Source: Sphingobacteriia bacterium
Lineage (GTDB): Bacteria > Pseudomonadota > Alphaproteobacteria > Rickettsiales > 33-17
Assembly (NCBI GenBank): GCA_017304685.1
Contig: JAFKLR010000004.1
Location: 248,001 to 312,000 of the forward strand
Direction: 5' to 3'
DNA length: 64,000 nucleotides
Shown: positions 37,671 to 47,178 of the stretch, one piece after another
Numbering within the stretch: position 1 is the first letter of the stretch
Layout of the letters: each line of letters opens with the position of its first letter
Program-made: the position numbers and the translations under genes
The notes under the pieces: generated by a model
The model's input: the letters and a program-made list of their open reading frames with translations, nothing else
Databases searched by the model: none
What the model was told of the DNA's origin: nothing

Positions 37671-40436
37671 ATGAATTTTGATTTAATTGTATTTTGTCTT
37701 TTCTTAATCATTAACCTATTTATTGGATTAATTTTAAGTAAAGGTATTAAAAATATAAAAGAATATGCTCTTGGAAGCAGAAACTTTTCAACAAGTACAC
37801 TTGCTGCTACAATTGTTGCCACCTGGATTGGGGGTAGTAGCTTTGCCTTAACTGCACTTGAAACTTATAGACAAGGTTATTATTTTGCAATCCCTGGTAT
37901 TGCAGATGGGATCTCATTTTTTATTATCGCTTATTTATATGCTCCCCGCATGCGGGAATTTTTAGGTAATTTATCTGTAGCTGAAGCAATGGGTAATTTA
38001 TGGGGACCTTTAGTCAGGCTTATTACTGCAATTTCTGCTATTATTCCAGCAATAGGAAATGTGGCAATTCAATTTTCAATTTTAACTGTATTATTAAATT
38101 ACTTACTTGGTATTTCTAGTTCATATGCAATGATAATTAGTAGTTTAATAATTATCATATATTCTACTTTTGGAGGGATTAAAGCTGTAACTTTTACAGA
38201 TATGATCCAATTCTTTACATTCGGTGTAGTTATACCAATGACTGCTTACTTAATATGGAAATCTTTCAGTAATTTCGAAGCGATAGAAACAGTTTTTACA
38301 CAAAACCCATTATTCGATTATAAGCAAGTTTTTGACCATAATAATCCGAAATTTTTAAATACAATATTTCTATTCCTATTCTTTTTGATACCAGGCCTTG
38401 ACCCGGCAATTTTTCAAAGAATTTCGATGGCAAAAAATACAATACAAGTTACGAAATCATTTTCAATTTCAGGTATAATAATTACCTTTTGGATGTATGG
38501 AATATTATATTTAGTAGGAGTATTATTGCTTGCAAATGGAGTTGAAGATTTAAATCCAGACAATGTTGTAAAACATATATTAGATAATTATGTTCACACA
38601 GGATTAAAAGGCATATTTGTAGTAGGAATTATGGCTATGGTAATGTCTACTGCAGATTCTTATATAAATTGCTCAGCAGTTTTATTTGCAAATGATATAT
38701 TAAAAGCTTTAGGGATAAAATTAGAAGAAAAACGTGAGCTTTTATTTGTTCGTATATCTGCCTTAATAATAGGTGTAGGTGCTTTATTAATAAGCTTATT
38801 TTCTAAAGGTATCCTTGATATGATACTTGGAACTTATAGCTTTTTTATGCCAATTGTTTCAGTGCCTTTAATTCTTGCGATATTTGGTTTTAGAAGTAGC
38901 AAAACTTCTGTTTTAATAGGAATGGCAGCAGGATTTATAACAGTAGTTTTATTTAAATTATTTAGCGACATAGATAGTTTAATGCCAGGTATGGTTGCAA
39001 ATTTAATTTTATATTTTTTAAGTCATTTTCTATTTAAACAAGAAGGGGGATGGGTTGGGATTAAAGACCAAACCTCGTTAGATGAAATAAGAAAGCTACG
39101 CAAAAGAAAAATTAATTTGATTCTCCAATCAACTAAGAATTTTAAAATAATTAAGTTTTTTGCTATCCCTAAGGAAGATAAAACATACGTTTATTTTGGG
39201 TTATTTTGTCTTGTCTCAGTTTTTTCTACTTTTTATACATTACCTAGTGATATTTATGGGCATAATGAAGCAGTAGTAAATTTTCTTTATTATTCAATAT
39301 TGATAATTTCTACTTCATTTATTACTTATCCACTTTGGTTAAAAAAACTTACTAATAGAACTTATATTTCTATATTTTGGAATTTTTCAATTTTTTACTG
39401 CCTCATTTTTACCAGTAGTTTATTTGCAATTATAAGTAAATTTAATCAATTGCAATTAACAGTTTTAATGGCAAATATAATAACTGCTGCAATTCTACTA
39501 CGTTGGCAGGTAGCTATAATAATGATATTTACCGGAATATTCCTAAGTTTAAAATCTTATACATGGTATTTAAAAGTTGATTCAATAAATGATTTGGGAA
39601 GTAGTTTAGAATTTAAAACTATTTATTTGTTAATTTTACTTAGTAGTATTCTTATAGCTTTTCTTAAACCTAAGCAAGATTCGCATGAATTATCGGAAGC
39701 TAGAAATGAACATCTAGCTACTCAAATTAAATATCGTGAAAATGAATTAGAGAAATTATTAAATTTAAAAAACGAGTTTATAAATAATATAAATCACGAA
39801 GTACGTACTCCATTAGTAGGTATAACTAGCATTGGAGAAAGTTTATGGGAAAATTACGATAATTTAACTGAAGAACAACGTAGGAATGCTACTAAGAAAA
39901 TTGCGAGTAGTTCAAAGCGCTTAATAACTTTAATGAATAATATATTAGATTTATCTAACTTAAATAGCGAAAAATATGAGCTAAAATTTAAATTAAGCAA
40001 TTTAAGTCAAATTTTAATTAATAGCATTGAAGAATGCAAAAAATTATATTTAAAGGATAAAGAATTAGAATTTATTACTGAAATTGAGAAGGATATAGAA
40101 CTATATATTGATGAATATTATATTAAACAAACTTTTGATAATTTAATAATTAATGCAATTAATTATTCTGATAACGGTAGAATATTTATTAAATTAAAGA
40201 AAATTGAGTTAGGAATCAAATTTAGTATTGAAGATGAAGGAATAGGTATTCCAAAAGAAGAAGTAATAGATATTTTTGAGCCATTTAGAGTAAGCTCACG
40301 AACTAAAACAATGGCAGGTGGAAGAGGTATTGGGCTTGCTTTATGTAAAAAAGTTATTGAAGTTCATAAAGGAAAAATTTGGGCAGAAAGTAACGGTAAT
40401 AAAGGTTCGATCTTTATATTTACTATACCTTTGTGA
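37671..40436 (+). CDS. Sodium:solute symporter - histidine kinase fusion
   Basis: A 921-residue protein. Residues ~1-450 form an SSS-family transporter (GSRNFSTSTLAATIVATWIGG, STFGGIKAVTFTDMIQ, ADSYINCSAVLFANDI); further helices run to ~660, and a histidine kinase follows. The H-box is NHEVRTPLVGI with His709, the N-box is DNLIINAINYSD, and G-boxes are DEGIGIPKEE and GGRGIGLALCKK. No PAS or receiver domain is seen. The layout resembles CbrA-type sensors, in which transport or substrate binding tunes kinase activity. No response regulator is adjacent. Its own GTGGAAG-like site precedes the ATG. Confidence 0.9.
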   Translation: MNFDLIVFCLFLIINLFIGLILSKGIKNIKEYALGSRNFSTSTLAATIVATWIGGSSFALTALETYRQGYYFAIPGIADGISFFIIAYLYAPRMREFLGNLSVAEAMGNLWGPLVRLITAISAIIPAIGNVAIQFSILTVLLNYLLGISSSYAMIISSLIIIIYSTFGGIKAVTFTDMIQFFTFGVVIPMTAYLIWKSFSNFEAIETVFTQNPLFDYKQVFDHNNPKFLNTIFLFLFFLIPGLDPAIFQRISMAKNTIQVTKSFSISGIIITFWMYGILYLVGVLLLANGVEDLNPDNVVKHILDNYVHTGLKGIFVVGIMAMVMSTADSYINCSAVLFANDILKALGIKLEEKRELLFVRISALIIGVGALLISLFSKGILDMILGTYSFFMPIVSVPLILAIFGFRSSKTSVLIGMAAGFITVVLFKLFSDIDSLMPGMVANLILYFLSHFLFKQEGGWVGIKDQTSLDEIRKLRKRKINLILQSTKNFKIIKFFAIPKEDKTYVYFGLFCLVSVFSTFYTLPSDIYGHNEAVVNFLYYSILIISTSFITYPLWLKKLTNRTYISIFWNFSIFYCLIFTSSLFAIISKFNQLQLTVLMANIITAAILLRWQVAIIMIFTGIFLSLKSYTWYLKVDSINDLGSSLEFKTIYLLILLSSILIAFLKPKQDSHELSEARNEHLATQIKYRENELEKLLNLKNEFINNINHEVRTPLVGITSIGESLWENYDNLTEEQRRNATKKIASSSKRLITLMNNILDLSNLNSEKYELKFKLSNLSQILINSIEECKKLYLKDKELEFITEIEKDIELYIDEYYIKQTFDNLIINAINYSDNGRIFIKLKKIELGIKFSIEDEGIGIPKEEVIDIFEPFRVSSRTKTMAGGRGIGLALCKKVIEVHKGKIWAESNGNKGSIFIFTIPL

Positions 40437-40451
40437 AAAGTAAAAAAAGAG

Positions 40452-41225
40452 TTATTTTCCTTTCCATTCATAGCAATCGAAATTGCCCAACACATCAAAC
40501 CCTAATTTTTTATAGATATTAGCGCTAATTTCACTTGAAGCTGAAAGGTAGAAATATTTCATATTATTTTCTTTGGCAAAGTTTAGCCTATATAGAACCA
40601 TATCTTTAGCAAAACCTTTGCCTCTATATTGGGGTATAGTAATTAAATCAAATGCTCCAGCGTAATCTTGATTAAAAAATAAAGTGCCAATAGTAACAGG
40701 GATGTTATTATAATATCCAATGAAGAAGTGATAGTTGTTATCATTTAATATATTTGAGTTTAATAATTTATCGAAAAAATAACCCGCTTTTTCATCATAT
40801 GGTTTAATAATTGATGCAAAATCTTCTAACTCTCTAAAATTATTCACTCGTGTAATTTTAAGTTCACTTTTAGATTGGTGAATATGATTTAAATTTTCTA
40901 ATGAATTACACAAAATATATTCCGGTGATTCTTTTATAAAACCTTTTTTTACTAATTCTTCCCTAAGCTTTAGGGATTTATTTGAAGGCCCTAACCACCA
41001 TGCAAAAGGTTGCTCATTAAAACTATTTATTATTTCATTAATTTTATTATTTAGAATGCCTTCAGAAAAATTAGTATTGCATACAATATTAAACATTGAA
41101 GTGGCAAGGTTAGAATTTACAATAGTAACATCAGTTTGTTTAATAACTTTAAGTTTTATTGCATTTGGTAAATAACATAATTTTTCATAAACGCTCTTTT
41201 CGAGGTTTTCTAATAAAGTATTCAT
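40452..41225 (-). CDS. GNAT family N-acetyltransferase
   Basis: A 257-residue protein whose C-terminal half is a GNAT domain: the acetyl-CoA loop QYRGKGFAKDMVLYRLNFAK and the end motif SANIYKKLGFDVLG are clear. The N-terminal ~125 residues include WWLGPSNKSLKLREELVKKGF, typical of larger two-lobe GNAT proteins. It converges on the symporter-kinase gene with 15 nt between stops. Substrate unknown. Confidence 0.82.
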   Translation of the reverse strand: MNTLLENLEKSVYEKLCYLPNAIKLKVIKQTDVTIVNSNLATSMFNIVCNTNFSEGILNNKINEIINSFNEQPFAWWLGPSNKSLKLREELVKKGFIKESPEYILCNSLENLNHIHQSKSELKITRVNNFRELEDFASIIKPYDEKAGYFFDKLLNSNILNDNNYHFFIGYYNNIPVTIGTLFFNQDYAGAFDLITIPQYRGKGFAKDMVLYRLNFAKENNMKYFYLSASSEISANIYKKLGFDVLGNFDCYEWKGK

Positions 41226-41260
41226 ATTACATTCTGCTTTAAATCAAAATAACTTTACAT

Positions 41261-41695
41261 TTAGATTTTTTCTTCATTTTTACTAAAAAGGTCGTCTAAA
41301 AATTTTTGCTCATTTTTATCTTCTTTTTCAAGTTTTCTTTTAGCCTTGCGTTCACTTACTACGTCATATTTTTTTATTTCTGAGAATAATTCAAAAATTT
41401 CTGCTTTTACTTCTTCAATTTTCTGTTCGGTAGAAGTGATCTGAGTTTTTATAAGCGATTGTCTATGATTGTTATGAGATAAAAAATTTGTAAAAGAGCT
41501 ACTTACTAAAGGGTTACTTAAGCAAGCTTCTTTTTCCTTTTCAAGCTCATCTTTTAAAGCCTGGAGGGAGCTTTCTAACTTAGTAAGATAAGTATTTAAT
41601 TCGTTTAAAGTTTTAGATTTTTTATCAAGCTGTTTCTGTAGCAGCTTTGTTATCAACTTTATTCCCTTTGTCACTATCAGCCTTTCTAAATTCAT
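41261..41695 (-). CDS. Hypothetical coiled-coil protein
   Basis: A 144-residue charged protein, mostly predicted helix, with long heptad-like stretches (LNELNTYLTKLESSLQALKD, TEQKIEEVKAEIFELFSEI) and a Lys/Glu-rich end. The ATG at 41695 would overlap the DMT transporter gene by 71 nt. A TTG at 41656, after AAGGA spaced 6 nt, overlaps by only 32 nt and may be the real start. No family recognised. Co-directional with the transporter upstream and the GNAT downstream. Confidence 0.5.
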   Translation of the reverse strand: MNLERLIVTKGIKLITKLLQKQLDKKSKTLNELNTYLTKLESSLQALKDELEKEKEACLSNPLVSSSFTNFLSHNNHRQSLIKTQITSTEQKIEEVKAEIFELFSEIKKYDVVSERKAKRKLEKEDKNEQKFLDDLFSKNEEKI

Positions 41696-42569
41696 TCATA
41701 AGAATAATAACATTACTTCCTATAATAAATAAAGCGCCAATAATTACCATTTGTTTTGGAATTTCGCCATTGAATAAGAAATCCATTAAAATAACCCAAA
41801 CAAAGTAAGTATAATCGTAAGGAGCTAAAGTTAAACCTTTTGTAAGTTTTAAAGCTATAGCAAAAGAATATTGTGCAAGAGCCGCGAGTAAGCCGATCAA
41901 TAAGAAAATACCCCAATGTTCAATTGGTACTACTTTCCAATTATTTACGATGAAAGGTAAAGTTACTATCATAAGGAAAAGGTTAGGATAAAGTACAATT
42001 CCTAATGAATTATCGTAAAATGAAAGTTTTCTAATAATAATTTTATTTACAGCAGCAAAGAAAGCTCCTGCAAGCGTTACAAGTGCACCAAGTTTTAATA
42101 TATTTGCCCCTGGTTCGTATGCAATTACTACGCCAATAGTACCAAGTACTAAAGCTGCAATGTGATAGTTTTTAATTTTTTCTTTTAAGAAAATAACAGA
42201 TAAAATTACAAAAAATAATGCAGAAGTATAGCTAAGCGCAGAAGCTTCAGCTAAAGGAATTAATTTAAATGCAAGCATGAACGCATAAGTGCGTGCGCAT
42301 CCAATAGCAGAATTTATTAAATGAGCCCACGGTCTATTTGTTTTTAAAGGCTCAAACGATTTATAAAAAACTAAGGATGCTAATATTAAAGGAACAATTC
42401 GTGTAAGTGCGCGTAAAAAAGTAGTTTGCTCTACTCCGTAATTATAACCTTTTAACATTAATCTTATAAGTGCATCAGAAAATGCATATAAGAATAAAGA
42501 AAAGATAACTAATACAATACCTTTAAGTGAGTTAGAACTTAAAACTCTATTAATAAAATTTTTTGTCAT
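41625..42569 (-). CDS. DMT superfamily (EamA) transporter
   Basis: A 314-residue inner-membrane protein of about ten helices formed by two EamA repeats. The first repeat has FSDALIRLMLKGYNYGVEQ and LAFKLIPLAEASALSYTSAL with FVILSVIFLKEKI; the second has ALVTLAGAFFAAVNKIIIRK and YSFAIALKLTKG. Such carriers move metabolites; in Rickettsiales members import S-adenosylmethionine or other host compounds, but the cargo of this one cannot be named. A tRNA-Phe gene lies just upstream on the same strand. Confidence 0.85.
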   Translation of the reverse strand: MTKNFINRVLSSNSLKGIVLVIFSLFLYAFSDALIRLMLKGYNYGVEQTTFLRALTRIVPLILASLVFYKSFEPLKTNRPWAHLINSAIGCARTYAFMLAFKLIPLAEASALSYTSALFFVILSVIFLKEKIKNYHIAALVLGTIGVVIAYEPGANILKLGALVTLAGAFFAAVNKIIIRKLSFYDNSLGIVLYPNLFLMIVTLPFIVNNWKVVPIEHWGIFLLIGLLAALAQYSFAIALKLTKGLTLAPYDYTYFVWVILMDFLFNGEIPKQMVIIGALFIIGSNVIILMNEFRKADSDKGNKVDNKAATETA

Positions 42570-42596
42570 TTTACACGAATTAAATAAAAATAAAAA

Positions 42597-42672
<76 letters not shown>

Positions 42673-42695
42673 ATATAATTGTGTTTAGGTATTTA

Positions 42696-42908
42696 TTAAA
42701 ATATATTATTATTGCCAAATCTTTTATTAAAGTTGTCAACTGCTTGACCTTTTGCTACTTCTTTCTTTCCGCCTAATACTTGTTTAATTGTTTTTTCACA
42801 ATGAATAGTATCGCTTTTTGAATAAGTGCTTTTAGCAATAAGAAACTCGCCATCTGGCATAACAAATTTTACGTCGTATAATTTTGGATGTATATCTTTC
42901 TGTGCCAT
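42696..42908 (-). CDS. rpmE: 50S ribosomal protein L31
   Basis: A 70-residue protein matching the alphaproteobacterial L31 form: DIHPKLYDVKFVMPDGE near the start and AVDNFNKRFG at the end. The zinc-binding cysteines of the C+ form are missing, apart from one Cys, as in other C-minus L31 proteins. Reads toward tRNA-Phe 24 nt away. Confidence 0.9.
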   Translation of the reverse strand: MAQKDIHPKLYDVKFVMPDGEFLIAKSTYSKSDTIHCEKTIKQVLGGKKEVAKGQAVDNFNKRFGNNNIF

Positions 42909-43124
42909 AATATTATATCGTTTAAAATGGGGTTATAATTAATTCAACCTTTTATATACATAGTAAAATTATTCTTTGCAACACCTTTTTACAGATTTGT
43001 ATTAAAATTATATTAAATTGCACTCATGAAATAACCTAAAAGTTACTGATATTTGATACAATTGTTACTTGTCAAAATAGAAAAAATATGTTTTTCTTTA
43101 AGCAAAATACTATAGAGAACTTAA

Positions 43125-43649
43125 ATGTCTGAAAATCAAGGAAAAGAAACTACTAGAAGAGATTTTATGGTTTTAACAGCTTCAGCTGTGGCCGGTGTTG
43201 GTGCAGCTTGTGTTGCTTGGCCGTTACTCGATACGCTTAACCCTTCTGCAGAAGTTCTAGCTTTAGCTTCAACTGAAGTAAATCTAGCAAATGTAAAAGA
43301 AGGGCAGAGTATTACTATAATGTGGCGTGGTAAACCTGTTTTTGTGCGCAATAGAACTCAAGATGAAATTAAATTAGCTAGAGAAACAGATCTTACATCG
43401 CTACCGGATCCACAAAAAGATGAAGAAAGAGTTAAAGCAGGCCATGATCAATGGTTGGTATTAGTAGGTGTATGTACTCATTTAGGTTGTGTACCATTAG
43501 GTGAGCAGGGTGACTATAAAGGATGGTTCTGCCCATGTCATGGTTCGCACTATGATACTTCAGGAAGAATTAGAAAGGGCCCAGCGCCAACTAATTTAGT
43601 TATACCACCATATGAATTTATTAGTGATACAGTTATAAGAATTGGGTAA
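43125..43649 (+). CDS. petA: Ubiquinol-cytochrome c reductase Rieske iron-sulfur subunit
   Basis: A 174-residue subunit of the bc1 complex. The 2Fe-2S ligands are C117, H119, C136 and H139 in CTHLGC and CPCHGSH, with C122 and C138 forming the usual disulfide. An N-terminal [17 protein letters not shown] (R11-R12) is a twin-arginine-type anchor helix, as in other Rieske proteins. It moves electrons from ubiquinol to cytochrome c1. First gene of petABC; the next ATG is 4 nt after the stop. Confidence 0.97.
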   Translation: MSENQGKETTRRDFMVLTASAVAGVGAACVAWPLLDTLNPSAEVLALASTEVNLANVKEGQSITIMWRGKPVFVRNRTQDEIKLARETDLTSLPDPQKDEERVKAGHDQWLVLVGVCTHLGCVPLGEQGDYKGWFCPCHGSHYDTSGRIRKGPAPTNLVIPPYEFISDTVIRIG

Positions 43650-43652
43650 TTT

Positions 43653-44867
43653 ATGGAAAAAAAGAGTTCAGATAAACAATCTATATGTGAATGGATTGAA
43701 TATCGTTTGCCGGTAGGTGAATTTTTAAAACATTTGGCAGAATATAGAACACCAAAAAATTTAAGTTATTTTTGGAGTTTTGGATCTTTAGCTGGAATAG
43801 CTTTAGTTATCCAGATAATTACCGGAATTATTCTTGCAATGCATTATACACCACATGTGCAACATGCCTTTGATAGTGTAGAAAATATAATGCGTAACGT
43901 AAATTATGGATGGTTAATCCGCTATACTCATGCAGTTGGCGCTTCTATGTTTTTCGTAGTTGTATATTGTCATATTGCACGTGGTTTATATTACGGTTCA
44001 TATAAAAGCCCACGTGAGTTAGTTTGGTTTATAGGAATAATTATATTTTTAGTAATGATGGCAACAGCTTTCATGGGTTATGTATTACCATGGGGGCAAA
44101 TGAGCTTTTGGGGTGCAACCGTTATAACTAATTTATTCTCAGCTATCCCAGTAGTAGGGGATGCTATAGTAACTTGGTTATGGGGTGGCTTTTCTGTTGA
44201 TAATCCAACTCTTAATAGGTTCTTTGCTTTACACTATCTTTTACCTTTTATTATAGTTGGAATAGTAATAGTTCATATTCTTGCTTTACATAAACATGGT
44301 TCAAGTAATCCTACAGGTATAGAAGTAAAATCAGAAAATGAAACCATACCATTTCATCCATACTACACAATTAAAGATTTTGTAGGATTTGGTTTTTTCT
44401 TTTTAGTTTTTGCTTACTTTTTATTCTATCATCCTAATACTTTAGGACATCCTGATAATTATACGCCAGCAAACCCAATGGTTACACCACCACATATTGT
44501 ACCGGAGTGGTATTTCCTACCGTTTTATGCAATTTTACGTGCAATACCAAGTAAACTTGGCGGAGTAATAGCAATGTTTGCTTCAATATTAGTAATGTTT
44601 GCATTGCCATGGCTCGATAAATCACCAGTTAAAAGTGGTGCGTTTAGACCTAAATTTAAAATATTCTACTGGTTGTTTATTATTGACGTACTAGCATTAG
44701 GTTATATAGGTGGTAAACCTCCTGAAGAACCATTTATAACAATAGGTAGAATTTGTACTTTGTATTACTTTGCATATTTCTTTGTTGTATTACCTTTACT
44801 AAGTAAATATGAAAAAACAAAGCCATTACCTGATTCTATAAACAGTTATTATAACCAGAAAAAGTAG
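43653..44867 (+). CDS. petB: Cytochrome b of the bc1 complex
   Basis: A 404-residue membrane subunit carrying both b haems. Haem-ligand regions are [19 protein letters not shown] and [20 protein letters not shown]; the quinol-oxidation motif is PEWY in [13 protein letters not shown]. It has eight helices plus a normal N-terminal amphipathic start. Middle gene of the operon, 3 nt after petA and 5 nt before petC. Confidence 0.98.
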   Translation: MEKKSSDKQSICEWIEYRLPVGEFLKHLAEYRTPKNLSYFWSFGSLAGIALVIQIITGIILAMHYTPHVQHAFDSVENIMRNVNYGWLIRYTHAVGASMFFVVVYCHIARGLYYGSYKSPRELVWFIGIIIFLVMMATAFMGYVLPWGQMSFWGATVITNLFSAIPVVGDAIVTWLWGGFSVDNPTLNRFFALHYLLPFIIVGIVIVHILALHKHGSSNPTGIEVKSENETIPFHPYYTIKDFVGFGFFFLVFAYFLFYHPNTLGHPDNYTPANPMVTPPHIVPEWYFLPFYAILRAIPSKLGGVIAMFASILVMFALPWLDKSPVKSGAFRPKFKIFYWLFIIDVLALGYIGGKPPEEPFITIGRICTLYYFAYFFVVLPLLSKYEKTKPLPDSINSYYNQKK

Positions 44868-44872
44868 GAATT

Positions 44873-45634
44873 ATGCCTAAGTTATTAGTTACTATTATCG
44901 CTTTATGTTTAACTCTCCATTCTTCCTTTGCTGCTGAAGATGCAAAACATCCGGTAGAGCAAAAATGGAATTTTGATGGATATTTTGGAACATTTGATCG
45001 CCAATCTATTCAAAGAGGTTTTCAGGTTTATAAGGAAGTCTGTGCTGCATGTCATGGCCTTAAAAGAGTTGCTTATAGAAATTTACAAGAAATTGGATTT
45101 AGTGAAGCAGAAATTAAAGCAATAGCAGCAGGTTACACAGTTGTAGATGGCCCAAACGATGATGGTGAAATGTTTGAACGTCCTGGCATTCCATCAGATA
45201 AATTTGTTTCTCCATTTAAAAATGAGAAAGCAGCACGTGCAGCTAATAATGGTGCTTATCCGCCAGATCTTTCTTTAATTATAAAAGCTAGGGAAAATGG
45301 TGCGAATTACGTCTATTCAATTTTAACAGGATATAATGAACCAGTACCTCAAGGGTTTTCATTAGGCACAGGGCAATATTATAATCCATACATGCCTGGT
45401 GGTAGAATTGCAATGGCACCGCCGCTTGCAGATGGACAAGTACAATTTATGGATGGTACAGAAGCCACAGTGCATCAAATGTCTAAAGACGTTGTAAATT
45501 TTTTACAATGGGCAGCTGAACCTGAAATGGAAAAAAGAAAATATATGGGTATTAAAGCATTTATATATTTAACAATTTTTACGGTTATTTTTATTATTGC
45601 TAAAAGAAGAGTTTGGGCTAATCTTAAGCATTAA
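44873..45634 (+). CDS. petC: Cytochrome c1 of the bc1 complex
   Basis: A 253-residue c-type cytochrome. A signal peptide (residues 1-20, ending HSSFA) leads to the haem motif C57-A-A-C60-H61 in VCAACHGLKR. The distal Met lies in RIAMAPPLADG. A C-terminal helix (FIYLTIFTVIFIIA) anchors it with the haem domain in the periplasm. It hands electrons to a soluble cytochrome c. Last gene of petABC, followed at once by a terminator. Confidence 0.97.
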   Translation: MPKLLVTIIALCLTLHSSFAAEDAKHPVEQKWNFDGYFGTFDRQSIQRGFQVYKEVCAACHGLKRVAYRNLQEIGFSEAEIKAIAAGYTVVDGPNDDGEMFERPGIPSDKFVSPFKNEKAARAANNGAYPPDLSLIIKARENGANYVYSILTGYNEPVPQGFSLGTGQYYNPYMPGGRIAMAPPLADGQVQFMDGTEATVHQMSKDVVNFLQWAAEPEMEKRKYMGIKAFIYLTIFTVIFIIAKRRVWANLKH

Positions 45635-45664
45635 TTGTTAATAGATTATTAATAATGTTTTTTT
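45634..45664 (+). terminator. Rho-independent terminator of petABC
   Basis: A 10-bp stem with one G-T wobble and a 3-nt loop (ATTGTTAATA / TATTAATAAT) starts at the last base of the petC stop and is followed by seven T. A/T-rich stem but good form and position. Confidence 0.65.
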
Positions 45665-45742
45665 GCATTGATTGACTTTAAACGTTAAAAAGTTTAATGT
45701 TATATATATATTTTCGAAAGAGCTTAATTTACGAGTTAAACA

Positions 45743-46396
45743 ATGGATATTTTCTTTTTTGCATTAGTCGCTGCGTTTATCGCATATAGGTATTATTATT
45801 TATTAGGTAAAAAAGATGATACAACCGATGATTTAGAATCAAGAAAAAATGATTTAGCAAAAGAATTTAAATTTTTTGATTTCACAACAGGAGAGCCAGA
45901 ACAAGCTCAAACCTTAAAAGTAATTGAACCTGTTTCAACTTCAAGTAATTCTACTATTGTAGAAACAATGAATAAAATTAATCAAATTTATCCTAATTTT
46001 ACTGAAAGCTATTTTATTAATGGTGCTAAAAAATTATTTGAACTTATTCTGAAATCATACGTAGAAGGTGATTTGAACGCAGTTAAACAACTTATTTCTA
46101 CAAGCCTTACAAATAAACTTCAAAATGAAATTAATAGAAGAAATTTGTTTGAAGAAAGGTTAGAAATAAGCCTTGTTGCAATTGATAGCATTGAAATAAT
46201 GGATGCCTCAATTGATAATAATGTAGCTTTTATAACTTTAAAAATTTTAAGTGAACAAATAATCAATCATTATGATAAGAATGGTGATTTAACTTCTGGA
46301 AACCCTACTCTTACAGAGCAGATAGAAGATATTTGGAAGTTTTCAAAAGATTTATCTGCACAAGGCCCTGAATGGGTATTAGAAGATATTTCTTAA
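45743..46396 (+). CDS. Tim44-like domain protein
   Basis: A 217-residue protein with a short N-terminal membrane anchor (IFFFALVAAFIAYRYYYLL) and a C-terminal Tim44-like domain: FINGAKKLFELILKSYVEGD, LISTSLTNKLQNEI and the end IEDIWKFSKDLSAQGPEWVLE, cut here for length. The family is shared by mitochondrial Tim44 and alphaproteobacterial homologues (TimA) thought to sit at the inner membrane. Its bacterial function is not settled. It follows the petABC terminator and has no co-directional partner downstream. Confidence 0.9.
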   Translation: MDIFFFALVAAFIAYRYYYLLGKKDDTTDDLESRKNDLAKEFKFFDFTTGEPEQAQTLKVIEPVSTSSNSTIVETMNKINQIYPNFTESYFINGAKKLFELILKSYVEGDLNAVKQLISTSLTNKLQNEINRRNLFEERLEISLVAIDSIEIMDASIDNNVAFITLKILSEQIINHYDKNGDLTSGNPTLTEQIEDIWKFSKDLSAQGPEWVLEDIS

Positions 46397-46416
46397 TTAA
46401 AAATAAGTTGGACTAT

Positions 46417-46560
46417 TTATAATTCTTTTCTTAAATATAGGTTAGCCATATTGCCTTCATTTTTATAACCTAAAGATTTATAGAATTCATGTAATTTATC
46501 TTTATACGTCTAAGCCATGAGTAAGGTCTATATTAACAGGACTAATCTTTTCTAATTAAA
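46417..46560 (-). pseudogene. Relic of a GNAT acetyltransferase gene (C-terminal fragment)
   Basis: On the minus strand an open tail from 46509 to the TAA at 46417-46419 reads YKDKLHEFYKSLGYKNEG followed by NMANLYLRKEL, the usual end of a GNAT domain. One base out of frame upstream, DLTHGLDV continues the same protein, showing a frameshift near 46505, and farther upstream stops appear within a few codons. It lies just after the kinase-like gene and is likely its decayed operon partner. No intact start or acetyl-CoA motif remains. Confidence 0.6.
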
Positions 46561-46602
46561 TTTTTCATTCATTGATAATCCTTTAGAAATAAAGGTAATT
46601 TA

Positions 46603-47172
46603 TTAAAGTGATAATAGTTTATCAAAAATAATTTTAGCACTTTCCTTTGGCGATAAATTGCTTGTATCTAAATTAAAGCAATTAGGGTGATCTGGCATAA
46701 AAACTTGGTTGTTATCAAAATTTTTAAAAGCAGCTTCCTTATTATATGATTTATAATATTTAGCGCGTTCAGGCGAAATAATCCTATTAGCAAGAATTTC
46801 TCTGTCACATAGAAGTCTAACAGGTAAAAACGCGCTTTTACGTTTTGATGCAATTTTCATTACTTTATTATAAGCAATTAGATCTTTTTTACCTCCTTCT
46901 ATAAGATCATTTGTAAAAATGAAATTAAAACTTTCAGGTGAAAACTTTAAAATACTATCAAGTACAATATTTCTAACCTTCCAAACTTTTTGCCACACTT
47001 CTTCAGGAATGGGGGTTATTCCATCTAATTGAATAGTAGTAAAAATGGGGTTATTTATTAAATGATTATCGATCAGCCTAAAATTAGCTAATTTTATTAG
47101 CTCTTTAGCAATGGTAAGTTTACCAGTACCTGCAAATCCTATTAAATAAATAATAGAATTAGAAATATTCAC
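46603..47172 (-). CDS. P-loop kinase-like protein
   Basis: A 189-residue protein with a Walker A at the N-terminus (GFAGTGKLTIAKEL, residues ~13-26), typical of small nucleoside/shikimate-kinase-like or zeta-toxin-like P-loop enzymes. A later RIISPERAKYYKSYN may be the lid that holds the ATP phosphates. Substrate unknown. It is 6 nt downstream of the RDD gene in the virB8-virB9 unit, and a GNAT relic follows. Phosphotransferase-like proteins of this type are often paired with GNAT genes, but no resistance role can be claimed. Confidence 0.7.
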   Translation of the reverse strand: MNISNSIIYLIGFAGTGKLTIAKELIKLANFRLIDNHLINNPIFTTIQLDGITPIPEEVWQKVWKVRNIVLDSILKFSPESFNFIFTNDLIEGGKKDLIAYNKVMKIASKRKSAFLPVRLLCDREILANRIISPERAKYYKSYNKEAAFKNFDNNQVFMPDHPNCFNLDTSNLSPKESAKIIFDKLLSL

Positions 47173-47178
47173 GAAAGC

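Noticed and set aside
43053-43081. TTGATA-N17-AATAGA before petA as a promoter
   Set aside because: The -10 match is only three of six bases; not strong enough to list.
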